64,000 nucleotides of DNA from Streptomyces camelliae (GCF_027625935.1 NZ_CP115300.1:2728001-2792000); one strand, 5' to 3'; shown: positions 7,882 to 16,187, numbered from the stretch's first letter. Program-made: numbers and translations. Notes: generated from the sequence alone by a model not told the origin.

Positions 7882-8780
7882 CGGCGATGACATCCACGTC
7901 CCGGCACATCGTCCTGACGGGGGCCACGGGAAAGGTCGCCCCGCTCGTGGCCCGTCACCTGGCGGCGGCCGGGCACCGGCTCACCCTCACCGGCCGCAGC
8001 GTCCCGCAGCAGCGCCCGCAGAGCGGTCTTCAGCCGGCCGTACGGCACGTGGTCTGCGACTACGACCGGCCCGCGAGCCTCAGCGAGGCGTTTCGCGGGG
8101 CGGACGCGGTCTTCGTCGTCACGAACGATCCCACGCGCCCCGAGCACGACCGGAACATCCTCCGGGCGGCCGTGGACACCTCGGTCGGACACATCGTCAA
8201 ACTCTCCGCGGCCGCCGTCCACGACCCGGCGGCCGGGGACCTCGTCACCACGTGGCAGCGGGAGAACGAGGACCGCATCAGGAACAGCGGCATCCCCTGG
8301 ACCATGCTCCAGCCGCGGTCCTTCATGACGCACGCCCTGGCCTGGGCTCCGGGCATCCGCGCCGACTCGGCCACCCGGGCGCTGCACCCGCACAGCCGCA
8401 ACGCCTGCATCGCGCCGGAGGACATCGCCGAGGTGGCCGCACAGGTCCTCGGCGACGACACCCACCACGGCCGGTCGTACCAGCTCACCGGCCCTCAGGC
8501 GCTCTCCGCCGAGGACCAGACCCGCATCCTGGCCGGCCTCCTGGGCCGGCCGCTGGCATGCCGGGCCCTGTCCCGGAGCGAGGCACGCGACGCCTACCTG
8601 CGCCGGTATCCGCCGGCGATGGCGGACGCGCTGCTCGCCAGTGCGGACCGGCAGGCCGCCGGGGCCAAGAGCGCGACCACGCGGACGGTCGAGCGGCTGA
8701 CGGGACGGGCGCCCACCACCTTCACGCAGTGGGCCACCGCTCACCTGCGTCACTTCACGTCCGAGGAGAGTCATGACTGA
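7878..8780 (+). CDS. NmrA-like NAD(P)-binding reductase
   Basis: A 300-aa Rossmann-fold protein of the NmrA/atypical SDR group. The N-terminal glycine motif is TGATGKVAPLVARHL near residue 13, followed by VVCDYDRP and DAVFVVTNDP. The mid region SGIPWTMLQPRSFM matches the usual NmrA block; the Tyr-Lys pair of classical SDRs is absent. Starting at GTG 7878 makes a 4-base overlap with the receptor stop, which indicates translational coupling; ATG 7887 would give 297 aa. Its position suggests a step in hormone tailoring, such as keto or ene reduction, or redox sensing. Sequence alone does not decide between these. Confidence 0.82.
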   Translation: MTAMTSTSRHIVLTGATGKVAPLVARHLAAAGHRLTLTGRSVPQQRPQSGLQPAVRHVVCDYDRPASLSEAFRGADAVFVVTNDPTRPEHDRNILRAAVDTSVGHIVKLSAAAVHDPAAGDLVTTWQRENEDRIRNSGIPWTMLQPRSFMTHALAWAPGIRADSATRALHPHSRNACIAPEDIAEVAAQVLGDDTHHGRSYQLTGPQALSAEDQTRILAGLLGRPLACRALSRSEARDAYLRRYPPAMADALLASADRQAAGAKSATTRTVERLTGRAPTTFTQWATAHLRHFTSEESHD

Positions 8781-9540
8781 ACGAGGTCTGCTGCACGGCA
8801 AGTCCGTCGTCATCACCGGGGCCAGCAGCGGGATCGGGGCGGCGGCCGCCGTGCTCTTCGCCCAGGAGGGCGCTCGGCTGGTGCTGGCCGCGCGCCGCAA
8901 GGACAGACTCCGGGACGTCGTCGACCAGGTCGAGGCGGCCGGCGGGCTGGCGACCGCCGTCGTGGCCGACGTCACCCGTGCCGACGACATGCGGGAGGTC
9001 GCCCATGCGGCGCTGGACACCTACGGCGGCCTCGACGCCGCGTTCAACAACGCGGGATGGACCTCGACCGGCACCCCGATGCACCTGATGGCGGACGACG
9101 AGTACGACCGGATCATGGACATCAACGCCCGCGGTGTGTGGAACGCGATGCGCGCCCAGATAACCGTGATGCTCGGCCACGGCGGCGGTGCCATCGTCAA
9201 CACCTCCAGCGTGGCGGGAGTGCGCGCGACCGGGGCGTCGGCGCCGTACATCGCGGCCAAGCACGCCGTCATCGGGCTCAGCAAGGCGGCCGCCGACGAG
9301 TACGCGGAGCAGGGGATCCGGGTGAACGCGCTGGTCGTCGGCAGCACCCGCACCGAGTTGATGCAGGAGGTGCTGACCAGCACCCCCGCCCTGCTGAAGC
9401 CCTTCACCGAACGCGCCATCCAGCAGCGCCTGGCGGCACCGGACGAGGTCGCGCAGACGGCCGCCTGGCTCTGCTCGGACCGGTCGTCGTTCACCACCGG
9501 CGCGGCCGTCCCCGTCGACGGAGGCTGGACCGCCAAATAG
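8773..9540 (+). CDS. short-chain dehydrogenase/reductase, probable hormone-tailoring reductase
   Basis: A 255-aa classical SDR. It shows the cofactor motif TGASSGIGAAAAVLF near residue 15, NNAG near 92, the catalytic Ser in NTSSVAG near 142 and YIAAK near 157, with a typical PVDGGW C-terminus. Gamma-butyrolactone loci often carry an SDR that reduces the 6-keto group or the butenolide intermediate (BarS1, ScbB, BprA types), and the shared operon makes that role likely here. It overlaps the upstream reductase by 8 bases and has a clear GAGGAGAG binding site before ATG 8773. The exact substrate is inferred from context only. Confidence 0.88.
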   Translation: MTERGLLHGKSVVITGASSGIGAAAAVLFAQEGARLVLAARRKDRLRDVVDQVEAAGGLATAVVADVTRADDMREVAHAALDTYGGLDAAFNNAGWTSTGTPMHLMADDEYDRIMDINARGVWNAMRAQITVMLGHGGGAIVNTSSVAGVRATGASAPYIAAKHAVIGLSKAAADEYAEQGIRVNALVVGSTRTELMQEVLTSTPALLKPFTERAIQQRLAAPDEVAQTAAWLCSDRSSFTTGAAVPVDGGWTAK

Positions 9541-9572
9541 CCTGCCGGGAGGGCGATTTCGGCTGGACTTGC

Positions 9573-9602
9573 CGAGAACGTTCCGGCCTTCTCCCGTTCT
9601 CG
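9573..9602. promoter_or_regulatory. inverted repeat upstream of the second receptor-like gene
   Basis: Perfect 8-bp arms CGAGAACG (9573-9580) and CGTTCTCG (9595-9602) separated by 14 bases, about 100 bases before the tetR-type gene at 9705. The CGTTCT core also occurs in ARE1 and ARE2. It is a candidate operator for either receptor-like protein. Confidence 0.45.
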
Positions 9603-9704
9603 TTCCCGTCGTCCAGGGGCCGTCCTATCGTCGAACCGCCCGTTGAACCCGATGCGCGGGCCCGCGCGGCAGCCCGCGGCCACTGGTGACATCCGAGGAC
9701 GTAT

Positions 9705-10307
9705 GTGAAGAAGAAAGAGCAAGCCACCCGCACGCGCACCAACCTGGTCCTGGCCGCGGCACGCAACTTCGACCGGCACGGGTACGACGGTACGTCCCTG
9801 GCGGCGGTCTGCGCCGACGCGGGCATCTCGATGGGAGCGCTGACCTTCCACTTTCGCAGCAAGGCCGCCCTGGCGGCGGCGGTGGCCGACGAGGGTGTCG
9901 GCGAACTGCAGCGGATCCGCACCGCGCGCCCGCGCACCGGCCGGCCGCTGCACGACCTGTCCTGCCTGGTCCTGGCCGTGGCGGCGACCCTCCACCGCAG
10001 CGTTCACGCCCGGTCCGCGGCACGGCTGATCGCCGAGGGCCATGTCGTCTCCGACTGGCCGGCGGACTGGCGCGGTGAGGTCGAAGAGCTCGTCGAGTGC
10101 GCGTGGAAGAGCGGGGCCCTGACCGAGGAGGTGCGGCCGGGGACGGCCACCCGGCTCGTCCGGCACCTGGTGGACGGCGTGACGGTCGACGCCCGCGTCA
10201 CCGGCGGGCAGCCCGGCCCGACTCCGCCCGATTTCGCGGAGGTCTGGCGGGCCGCCCTGACCGGCCTCGCCGCCGACCCGCGGAACAGCGCTGCCGGCCT
10301 TCCCTGA
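9705..10307 (+). CDS. second ArpA/ScbR-like TetR regulator (possible pseudo-receptor)
   Basis: A 200-aa TetR-family protein with the receptor-type recognition region GYDGTSLAAVCADAGISMGA followed by LTFHFRSK, clearly a relative of the product of 7258-7881. The ligand-binding half is shorter and diverged. In Streptomyces a second such gene often encodes a pseudo-receptor that binds the same operators but senses antibiotics or other ligands, and that role is inferred. Start is GTG 9705 with GAGGA upstream; no nearby ATG is in frame. It sits downstream of the reductase operon after a 164-base gap containing an inverted repeat, and it converges on the transposase-like gene. Confidence 0.85.
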   Translation: MKKKEQATRTRTNLVLAAARNFDRHGYDGTSLAAVCADAGISMGALTFHFRSKAALAAAVADEGVGELQRIRTARPRTGRPLHDLSCLVLAVAATLHRSVHARSAARLIAEGHVVSDWPADWRGEVEELVECAWKSGALTEEVRPGTATRLVRHLVDGVTVDARVTGGQPGPTPPDFAEVWRAALTGLAADPRNSAAGLP

Positions 10308-10344
10308 AGGACGTGTCGGCAGCGCGGGCCGGCGGGCTGCCCGG

Positions 10345-11490
10345 TCAGCCGCCCGCACGCCCTGCGCTCGCCCGGCGCAGGCGGTAGTGCGTGAATGCGG
10401 CGGACACCAGGGTCGCATGGTGGTGCCAGCCCGGGAACGAGCGGCCCTCGAAGTCCTGCAGGCCGAAGTCGCCGCTCAGGGAGTTCACGACCGCGGTGGC
10501 CAGGCGGGGCTGGCGCATCAGGGGCAGCAGCTGGGAAAGCGGCCGGTCGACCAGGTTCGTCAGCCAGACCCGGGTGCCCCGGCCGCCCGCCCGCCGCTGG
10601 GCCAGCATCCGCAGCCTCGGCTGCCGCGCGGCCGCGCCGGGCAGGACGACCGGCAGGGACAGGATGTCGAGCCCGTGGTACTGCTCGCCGCTGGTCATGG
10701 TGCTGCCCTGGGTGTCGAGCAGCCGACGGACACTGAGGGGCGCGGAGGCGAGATGCGGCGCCGCCATCGCGCGCACGGTGAACGTCTCGGGCACCTCGAC
10801 GACGAAGGGCTGCTCACTGCGCGACAGATGGGCGAGGAAGGCGGCGCGGTCCGGCAGCCACGACACATCGGCGGTGAGCGGGGCCTGCGGACCCGTGGTC
10901 CACGAGGTGACGCGGCGCACGAGTTCGGCGGCCTGGGACCACATGGCCCCGCTGGCCTCCTCGGGCAGCCGTACGCGCAGGCGCAGTTGAGGGTCCGTCA
11001 CCCAGTTCTCGGGGATGTAGAGGTTCCAGTCGACCGGGAGCGGGCCCTCGCCGTCGCAGAGGAACAGTCCGATGCCCAGCTGGCAGGTGGTGGTCCGGCC
11101 CAGGAACGGGTCGAAGCGCCGGTGCACGCCGACCGAGTGCTCACCGCGCTTGGGGATGAACGCCGGTGCCAGCGCCCACGCGGTGGCGGTGGTCGTCCGC
11201 TCCACCCAGTGCAGCAGGTCCTGACGGATCATCTGCCAGTCCCAGGGGCTGGCGTTGACGAACTGGTGCATCGACTGCGACGCCGTGGAGGAATCGCTGA
11301 CGGAGTCCGCGAGCCTGCGCACCGACTTCTTGCCCGGCGTCTGCAGCAGGGCCCGGACATAGAGCTCGGCCCACCTGCGCTGGTCGGCCCGCGGCAGCCG
11401 GCCGAAGACCGCGTCGGTGAACGAGTTCAGCTGACGGGCCTCGCCGAGGTCGGCCAGATCCCTCGGATCCGGCTCGTACAGCACGGTCAT
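10345..11490 (-). CDS. IS701-transposase-like protein, apparently catalytically defective
   Basis: A 381-aa protein with the fold signatures of IS701/DDE_5 transposases: IPKRGEHSVGV near residue 115, LPVDWNLYIPENWVTD near 157, TADVSWLPDR near 205 and FEGRSFPGWHHHATL near 355. In active members the first motif begins with an Asp-Asp pair; here that place reads LAPA. The C-terminal Glu-containing helix is also replaced (ATAVVNSLSGDFGL). Only the middle Asp seems kept, so transposition is unlikely. No terminal inverted repeats or target duplications were seen around it. Start is ATG 11490 with GGAGGG at good spacing. An ARE-like palindrome lies 40-60 bases upstream, so the gene looks like a domesticated member of the hormone regulon. 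Function is unknown. Confidence 0.8.
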   Translation of the reverse strand: MTVLYEPDPRDLADLGEARQLNSFTDAVFGRLPRADQRRWAELYVRALLQTPGKKSVRRLADSVSDSSTASQSMHQFVNASPWDWQMIRQDLLHWVERTTTATAWALAPAFIPKRGEHSVGVHRRFDPFLGRTTTCQLGIGLFLCDGEGPLPVDWNLYIPENWVTDPQLRLRVRLPEEASGAMWSQAAELVRRVTSWTTGPQAPLTADVSWLPDRAAFLAHLSRSEQPFVVEVPETFTVRAMAAPHLASAPLSVRRLLDTQGSTMTSGEQYHGLDILSLPVVLPGAAARQPRLRMLAQRRAGGRGTRVWLTNLVDRPLSQLLPLMRQPRLATAVVNSLSGDFGLQDFEGRSFPGWHHHATLVSAAFTHYRLRRASAGRAGG

Positions 11491-11529
11491 CTGACAGTCC
11501 CTCCCACACGGCGGCGTTGACCCATCCAG

Positions 11530-11549
11530 CATAAATAGCGTTCTTTATG
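11530..11549. promoter_or_regulatory. ARE2: operator-like palindrome before the transposase-like gene
   Basis: CATAAATAGCGTTCTTTATG is a 20-bp palindrome with 16 symmetric positions. It matches ARE1 at 15 of 20 positions when aligned on CATAAA and CGTTCT. Read toward the downstream minus-strand gene it has the same orientation as ARE1 has to afsA. Receptor control of both genes is inferred. Confidence 0.7.
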
Positions 11550-11846
11550 TTGCTGCGAAGGGAGGGTGATCCGCCACCACTTTGGCAAGTCGGGGACACC
11601 GAAAGGCGTGAAATCACCCCAGAACGACCGGCTCGACGGGGGTGGATACGGGGCCGGGCGCCGCCGGAACTCTTCGCGGACTCCCCTAAGTAGCGTCCGT
11701 TCGCGGCTTCGGACTCGCAGCGGCAAGACCGTTCCTGCGCACACTGACGGCCGACGGCGAGGCGGCTTCGCACCCTCGCCCGGGTCGCCACAGGCCACCC
11801 TCCAGGCCGTGCATCACGGCACTCCCCCAGTCTTTGGACAACCGAC
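11550..11846. other. intergenic region between the signalling island and the biosynthetic run
   Basis: 297 bases with no supported gene. It should hold the promoter for galU. A GGAACT with CCCTAAGTAG downstream (around 11668-11696) loosely resembles an ECF-type promoter, but the spacing does not fit the SigR consensus, so no promoter is called. No strong SD precedes galU. Confidence 0.4.
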
Positions 11847-12743
11847 ATGAGTGAGATAACGAAAGCTGTCATCCCCGTCGCGGGGCTGGGCACCCGCTTC
11901 CTGCCCGCCACCAAGGCCACGCCCAAGGAGATGCTGCCGGTGGTGGACAAGCCGGCCATCCAGTACGTCGTCGAGGAGGCCGTCAGCGTCGGGATGCGCG
12001 ACATCCTGATGGTGACCGGGCGCAACAAGCGCGCTCTGGAAGACCACTTCGACCGCAACTGCGAGCTGGAACTGGCCCTGGAGAAGAAGGGCGACACCGA
12101 CCGGCTCGCCGCCGTCCACGCCTCCACCGAACTCGCCGACATCCACTACACCCGTCAGCGCGACCCGCGGGGCCTCGGGCACGCCGTACTGTGCGCCGCC
12201 CCGCACGTGGGCGACGAACCCTTCGCCGTCCTGCTCGGCGACGACCTCATCGACCCCCGTGACCCGCTGCTCGCCCAGATGCAGCAGGTGCGCCGCCGCC
12301 ACGGCGGATCGGTGGTCGCACTCATGGAGGTCGCCCCCGAACGCAGCCACCTCTACGGCTGCGCGGCGGTGGAGCGCGAACACGGAAGCGACATCGTGCG
12401 GGTCACCGATCTCGTCGAGAAGCCGGCGCCCGGCACCGCCCCGAGCAACCTGGCCGTCATCGGCCGCTACATCCTCGACCCCGCGATCTTCCCCGTACTG
12501 CAGCACACCGCGCCCGGCCGCGGCGGCGAGATCCAGCTGACCGACGCCATCCGGACGCTCGCCCACGAGGGACACCCCGTGCACGGAGTGGTCTTCTCGG
12601 GACGGCGTTACGACACCGGAGACCGGGCCGACTACCTGCGCGCCGTCGTCCGGATCGCCGCCGACCGCAGCGACCTCGGCCCCGACTTCATCGAGTGGCT
12701 GCACGAGTTCCTGGGCCGCGCCCCGGCGGCGCTCACCGTCTGA
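11847..12743 (+). CDS. galU: UTP-glucose-1-phosphate uridylyltransferase
   Basis: A 298-aa nucleotidyltransferase of normal GalU length. It makes UDP-glucose from UTP and glucose 1-phosphate in the cytoplasm. The N-terminal nucleotide loop is AVIPVAGLGTRFLPATKATP with KEMLPVVDKP following, and LLGDDLIDP (metal-binding Asp), LVEKP and GRYDTGDRADYL are in their usual places. Streptomyces normally has a housekeeping galU elsewhere, so this copy at the head of the cluster probably feeds UDP-sugar to the pathway. Start is ATG 11847 with only a weak upstream purine run. It is followed 110 bases later by the StrR-like gene on the same strand. Confidence 0.92.
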   Translation: MSEITKAVIPVAGLGTRFLPATKATPKEMLPVVDKPAIQYVVEEAVSVGMRDILMVTGRNKRALEDHFDRNCELELALEKKGDTDRLAAVHASTELADIHYTRQRDPRGLGHAVLCAAPHVGDEPFAVLLGDDLIDPRDPLLAQMQQVRRRHGGSVVALMEVAPERSHLYGCAAVEREHGSDIVRVTDLVEKPAPGTAPSNLAVIGRYILDPAIFPVLQHTAPGRGGEIQLTDAIRTLAHEGHPVHGVVFSGRRYDTGDRADYLRAVVRIAADRSDLGPDFIEWLHEFLGRAPAALTV

Positions 12744-12852
12744 TGCGTCCAACTGTGCCCGGAGCGCCGGTTGCACACCGGCATCTTCAGCGAGTTGGCG
12801 ATGTCGTCGTCGTCCGACTCCGCCGGATGGATAACGACAGGAGAGGCTCCGT

Positions 12853-13854
12853 ATGGTCCACGAGCGAATACAGAAGCGCATACAGAGAAGCGGCCGGACA
12901 CCGGAAGGACACCCCGAACCCGAGTACCGCGTCGCACTGACCGCTCTGAAGAACATCGTCAAGGTCAGGCTGGACGGCCCGGACGACCGGCACACACGGG
13001 CCCTCGCCGCATGCGACGAGTTCCCGCCGATCCTGGTCCACCGCCCCACCATGGCGATCCTCGACGGCGTCCACCGCTTTCACGCCGCACACCTGCGGGG
13101 TGACACCCACATAGCGGTGCGATTCTGCGACGAACCGCTGGAGAAAGCCTTCGTCCGCACGGTTCGGGAGAACGTGCGGCACGGCCTTCCGCTGACGTAC
13201 GCCGACCGTACGGCGGCGGCCGGGCGCATCCTGACGGCTCATCCGCACTGGTCGGACCGCTATGTCGCAGGGGTCGCCGGGCTCTCCCCGAAAGCCGTCG
13301 CCGACCTGCGCAAGGGCGCGCAGCAGGCGACAGGTCCGACGCATCGCCTCGGCCGCGACGGCCGGCTGCGTCCCACCGACGCGGACGAACGGCGCCGGCG
13401 CGCGGCCGAGATCCTGCGCAGCGAGCCGGACTCCTCGCTCCGCGAGGTCGGGCGGCTGGCCGGCATCTCGCCCACCACGGTGCGGGACGTGAAACGCAGG
13501 ATCGAGAACGGTCAGGAGCCCATTCCGCAGCGGTCCGCGGACACCACGGCCCGGACCGCCGGGGAGGGCGACACCGCGTCACCGTCGCCCCGGCACGACC
13601 CGGCGGCGGGGGCGGATCCGGCGGATTTCCCGGCGCTGGTGAAGCGCCTGTGCAGTGAGCCGTCACTGCGGCACTCCGCCGACGGACGGCTTCTCCTGCG
13701 CCTTCTCGACCTGCATCTGGCGGCACAACGGAGTTCCGCCCGGATCGCCTCGGCGGTCCCCGCACATCAGATCGCGACGGTCGCCGTCGTGGCCGCCCGC
13801 TGCCGGCAGATCTGGCACGACATGGCGGCGGGACTCGAAAGAACTGAGAAGTGA
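12853..13854 (+). CDS. StrR-like (ParB-domain) cluster-situated transcriptional activator
   Basis: A 333-aa protein with an N-terminal ParB/Spo0J-like domain (FPPILVHRPTMAILDGVHR near residue 57, then LRGDTHIAVRF) and a central helix-turn-helix region. The stretch GLPLTYADRTAAAGRIL followed by HPHWSDRYVAGVAGLSPKAV is characteristic of the StrR/NovG/Bbr/Tei15 family of pathway-specific activators. A second HTH-like segment (LREVGRLAGISPTTVRDVKR) lies near residue 200. ParB partitioning is unlikely, given the family match and the lack of a parA gene. Start is ATG 12853 with a strong AGGAGAGG. It is followed 11 bases later by MFS copy 1, so the activator and exporter are co-transcribed. No copy of the StrR-type GTTC...GAAC operator was found by eye. 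Confidence 0.85.
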   Translation: MVHERIQKRIQRSGRTPEGHPEPEYRVALTALKNIVKVRLDGPDDRHTRALAACDEFPPILVHRPTMAILDGVHRFHAAHLRGDTHIAVRFCDEPLEKAFVRTVRENVRHGLPLTYADRTAAAGRILTAHPHWSDRYVAGVAGLSPKAVADLRKGAQQATGPTHRLGRDGRLRPTDADERRRRAAEILRSEPDSSLREVGRLAGISPTTVRDVKRRIENGQEPIPQRSADTTARTAGEGDTASPSPRHDPAAGADPADFPALVKRLCSEPSLRHSADGRLLLRLLDLHLAAQRSSARIASAVPAHQIATVAVVAARCRQIWHDMAAGLERTEK

Positions 13855-13865
13855 GAGAGGAAAAC

Positions 13866-15338
13866 ATGTCTGTTGTTGATGGTGTGTCGGAGGGGGCGGT
13901 CTCGGCCGGTCCGGGTGGTCCTGGTGGTTCTGGTGGTGCTGGTGGTCCGGTGGCGGGGCAGGGGTTGACGTCGCGGATGCGGCTGACGCTGGTGGTGCTG
14001 CTGGTCGCGCAGTTCATGCTGGCGGTGGACTTCTCGATCCTGAACGTGGCACTGCCGGTGATCGGCAAGGGGCTGGGGTTCTCGCTGGGCAACCTGCAGT
14101 GGATCGCGACCGCGTTCGCTCTGTGCGCGGCCGGGTTCACCCTGCTGTTCGGCCGGGTCGCGGACCTCTTCGGCCGGCGCCGGCTCTTCCTGGGCGGCCT
14201 GGCCGTCCTCGGCCTTGCCTCCCTCGCCGGGGGTCTGGCCACCAGCCCCGCGATCCTCATCGCCGCCCGCATCTTCCAAGGGCTCGCGACCGCGGCGGTC
14301 ACCCCGGCCGGGCTGTCCCTGCTGACCACCTCCTTCCCCGAAGGACCCCTGCGCCAGAAGGCGCTGGGCCTGAACGGGGCACTGATGTCGGCCGGGTTCA
14401 CCACCGGCGCCATCCTCGGCGGCGTCCTGACCGACCTGCTCTCCTGGCGCTGGTCGTTCTTCATCAACGTGCCCGTCGCCGCCGCCGTCCTCGTCATCGC
14501 CCCGATGGTGCTGACCGAGTCCCGCCCCCAGACGCGCCCCCGCCTGGACCTGCCCGGCGCACTCAGCGTCACCCTCGGCCTGCTCGCCGTCGTCTTCGGC
14601 TTCACCCAGGCCGGCGAACACGGCTGGACCAACCCCACCGCCCTTCTCGTCCTCGCAGCAGGGATCGTGCTGCTCATCGCGTTCTACTTCATCGAACGCA
14701 CCAGCCCCGCCCCCCTCGTCCCCGTCAGTGTGCTGTCCCGGCGCACCGTGGCCTGGGGCAACGTCGCCGGTGTCCTGGCCTTCGTCACCGAGACCTCCCT
14801 GGTCTTCCTGATGACCCTCTACCTGCAGAAGGTCCTCGGGTTCTCCCCGCTGGCCGCAGGCCTGTCCTTCGGCGTGCTCGGTCTGGGCACCGTCCTGGGC
14901 GGCACCCTCGCCCCCCGCGTCATCGCCGCCACCTCCACCCGCACCACCCTGATCCTCGGCGCCCTGATCCAGACCGCCGCCACCGCCGCCCTGCTCCTGC
15001 TCGGCACCAGCACCCACAGCCTGGGCCTGCTGCTGCCCGCCACCTTCATCGGCGGCATCGGCAACATGCTCCTCATCGTCGGCTTCATGGTCACCGCCAC
15101 CAGCGGCCTGCCCGACCACGAACAGGGCATGGCCACCGGCCTTGCCACCATGAGCCAGCAGATCGGCATCACCATGGGCACCCCCGTCATGAGCGCCATC
15201 GCCACCGGCGCCATGACCACCACCACCGTCACCGGCATCCTCGACGGCATCCAGACCGCCGTCGCCGTCAACACCGCCCTCGTCCTCATCACCGCCCTCA
15301 CCAGCGCCCTCTTCCTACGCACCCCCACCACCAAGTAG
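13866..15338 (+). CDS. DHA2-family MFS drug exporter, copy 1
   Basis: A 490-aa, about 14-helix proton-coupled exporter of the EmrB/QacA (DHA2) group. Motif A is GRVADLFGRRR near residue 97, the multidrug region TTGAILGGVLTDLLSWRWS lies near 180, and the N-terminus is a Gly/Pro-rich cytoplasmic tail. It probably exports the cluster product or confers self-resistance. The ATG at 13866 follows GAGAGAGG. The ORF is identical at every nucleotide to the gene at 26678-28150 on the other strand, and the identity ends at the start and stop codons. Here it is linked to the StrR-like gene upstream and the SDR gene downstream. Confidence 0.93.
   Translation: MSVVDGVSEGAVSAGPGGPGGSGGAGGPVAGQGLTSRMRLTLVVLLVAQFMLAVDFSILNVALPVIGKGLGFSLGNLQWIATAFALCAAGFTLLFGRVADLFGRRRLFLGGLAVLGLASLAGGLATSPAILIAARIFQGLATAAVTPAGLSLLTTSFPEGPLRQKALGLNGALMSAGFTTGAILGGVLTDLLSWRWSFFINVPVAAAVLVIAPMVLTESRPQTRPRLDLPGALSVTLGLLAVVFGFTQAGEHGWTNPTALLVLAAGIVLLIAFYFIERTSPAPLVPVSVLSRRTVAWGNVAGVLAFVTETSLVFLMTLYLQKVLGFSPLAAGLSFGVLGLGTVLGGTLAPRVIAATSTRTTLILGALIQTAATAALLLLGTSTHSLGLLLPATFIGGIGNMLLIVGFMVTATSGLPDHEQGMATGLATMSQQIGITMGTPVMSAIATGAMTTTTVTGILDGIQTAVAVNTALVLITALTSALFLRTPTTK
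13866..15338 (+). repeat. left arm of a perfect 1,473-bp inverted repeat
   Basis: Exact inverted copy of 26678-28150. The reading frames translated from all compared frames are the same, and direct comparison of both ends shows that only one extra base (C before ATG) is shared outside the ORF. The spacer 15339-26677 is 11.3 kb. Confidence 0.95.
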
Positions 15339-15352
15339 GCGACGACCACCAG

Positions 15353-15383
15353 GGCGGGGAGGCGACTGCCAGGCCTCCCCGCC
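15353..15383. terminator. stem-loop between MFS copy 1 and the SDR gene
   Basis: GGCGGGGAGG (15353-15362) pairs with CCTCCCCGCC (15374-15383) around an 11-base loop, with no T-tract. It lies in the 63-base gap inside an apparent operon, so it may be a partial terminator or a processing/stabilising hairpin. Confidence 0.55.
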
Positions 15384-15401
15384 CCCGGCCAAGGACAACC
15401 G

Positions 15402-16187
15402 ATGGACCTTCAGCTCAAGGGACGGGTCTACCTCGTCACCGGTGCCTCCTCCGGGATCGGCCTCGCCACCGCCCGCGTTCTCGCGGCGGAGGGGGCACAG
15501 GTGGTGGGCGTGGCCCGGAACACCGCGTCCCTGCCCGACACCGACCCGAACATCGTCGCCCACCAGGGCGACCTCACCCACCCGCACACCGCGAACGAGG
15601 CGGTGCAGCGGACCCTCGACCTCTTCGGCCGCCTCGACGGCCTGGTCAACAACGCCGGAGCGCTGCGGTCGCGCACGAGCTTCCTGGCGGTCACCGACGC
15701 CGACTGGCACGAGACCTTCGAGCTGAACGTCCACGCGGCGGTCCGCGTCACCCGGGCCGCGCTCCCGCACCTGATCGACAGCGGAAACGGCAGCCTGGTC
15801 CATGTGGCGAGCGAGGCGGCCCGCTACCCGGACCCCTCCATCGTCGACTACGCCGCGTCCAAGGCGACCCTGCTGTCGCTGTCCAAGTCCCTCGCCGCCG
15901 AGTACGGCCGTCAGGGCGTACGGTCCAACATCGTCTCCCCGGGACCCACCCGCACCGCCCTGTTCGACGCTCCGGGGGGCTTCGCCGAGCAACTGGCGCA
16001 GTGCCTGCGGATGACACCCGACGAGGCGGTCGACCACTTCGTCCGCGAGGAACGCCGGCTGCCGAGCGGGCGCATCGGAACGCCGCAGGACGTCGCCACC
16101 GTCATCGCCTACCTGCTGTCGCCGCTCGCCTCCCAGATCACGGGAGCGGAATGGGCCGTCGACGGCGGCGCCCTGCGGCAGATCTGA
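15402..16187 (+). CDS. short-chain dehydrogenase/reductase of the biosynthetic cluster
   Basis: A 261-aa classical SDR with TGASSGIGLATARVL near residue 14, NNAG near 86, catalytic HVASEAARYP, and YAASK near 152; the C-terminus (AEWAVDGGAL) is typical. It would oxidise or reduce a hydroxyl/keto group with NAD(P)(H). The position three bases before the sigma factor and its oxidase partner suggests it acts on the same sugar-derived intermediate, for example forming a keto-sugar; this is inference. AAGGA precedes ATG 15402. Stop to next start is 2 bases, so coupling to the sigma gene is tight. Confidence 0.9.
   Translation: MDLQLKGRVYLVTGASSGIGLATARVLAAEGAQVVGVARNTASLPDTDPNIVAHQGDLTHPHTANEAVQRTLDLFGRLDGLVNNAGALRSRTSFLAVTDADWHETFELNVHAAVRVTRAALPHLIDSGNGSLVHVASEAARYPDPSIVDYAASKATLLSLSKSLAAEYGRQGVRSNIVSPGPTRTALFDAPGGFAEQLAQCLRMTPDEAVDHFVREERRLPSGRIGTPQDVATVIAYLLSPLASQITGAEWAVDGGALRQI

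Noticed and set aside
10308..11560. Active insertion sequence around the transposase-like gene
   Set aside because: No terminal inverted repeats or target duplication could be seen, and key acidic residues are missing.
11668..11696. SigR-type promoter before galU
   Set aside because: GGAACT is present but no GTT lies at the required 18-base spacing.
12853..13854. ParB chromosome or plasmid partitioning gene marking an integrated plasmid
   Set aside because: No parA, no parS-like site, and the sequence fits the StrR activator group better.
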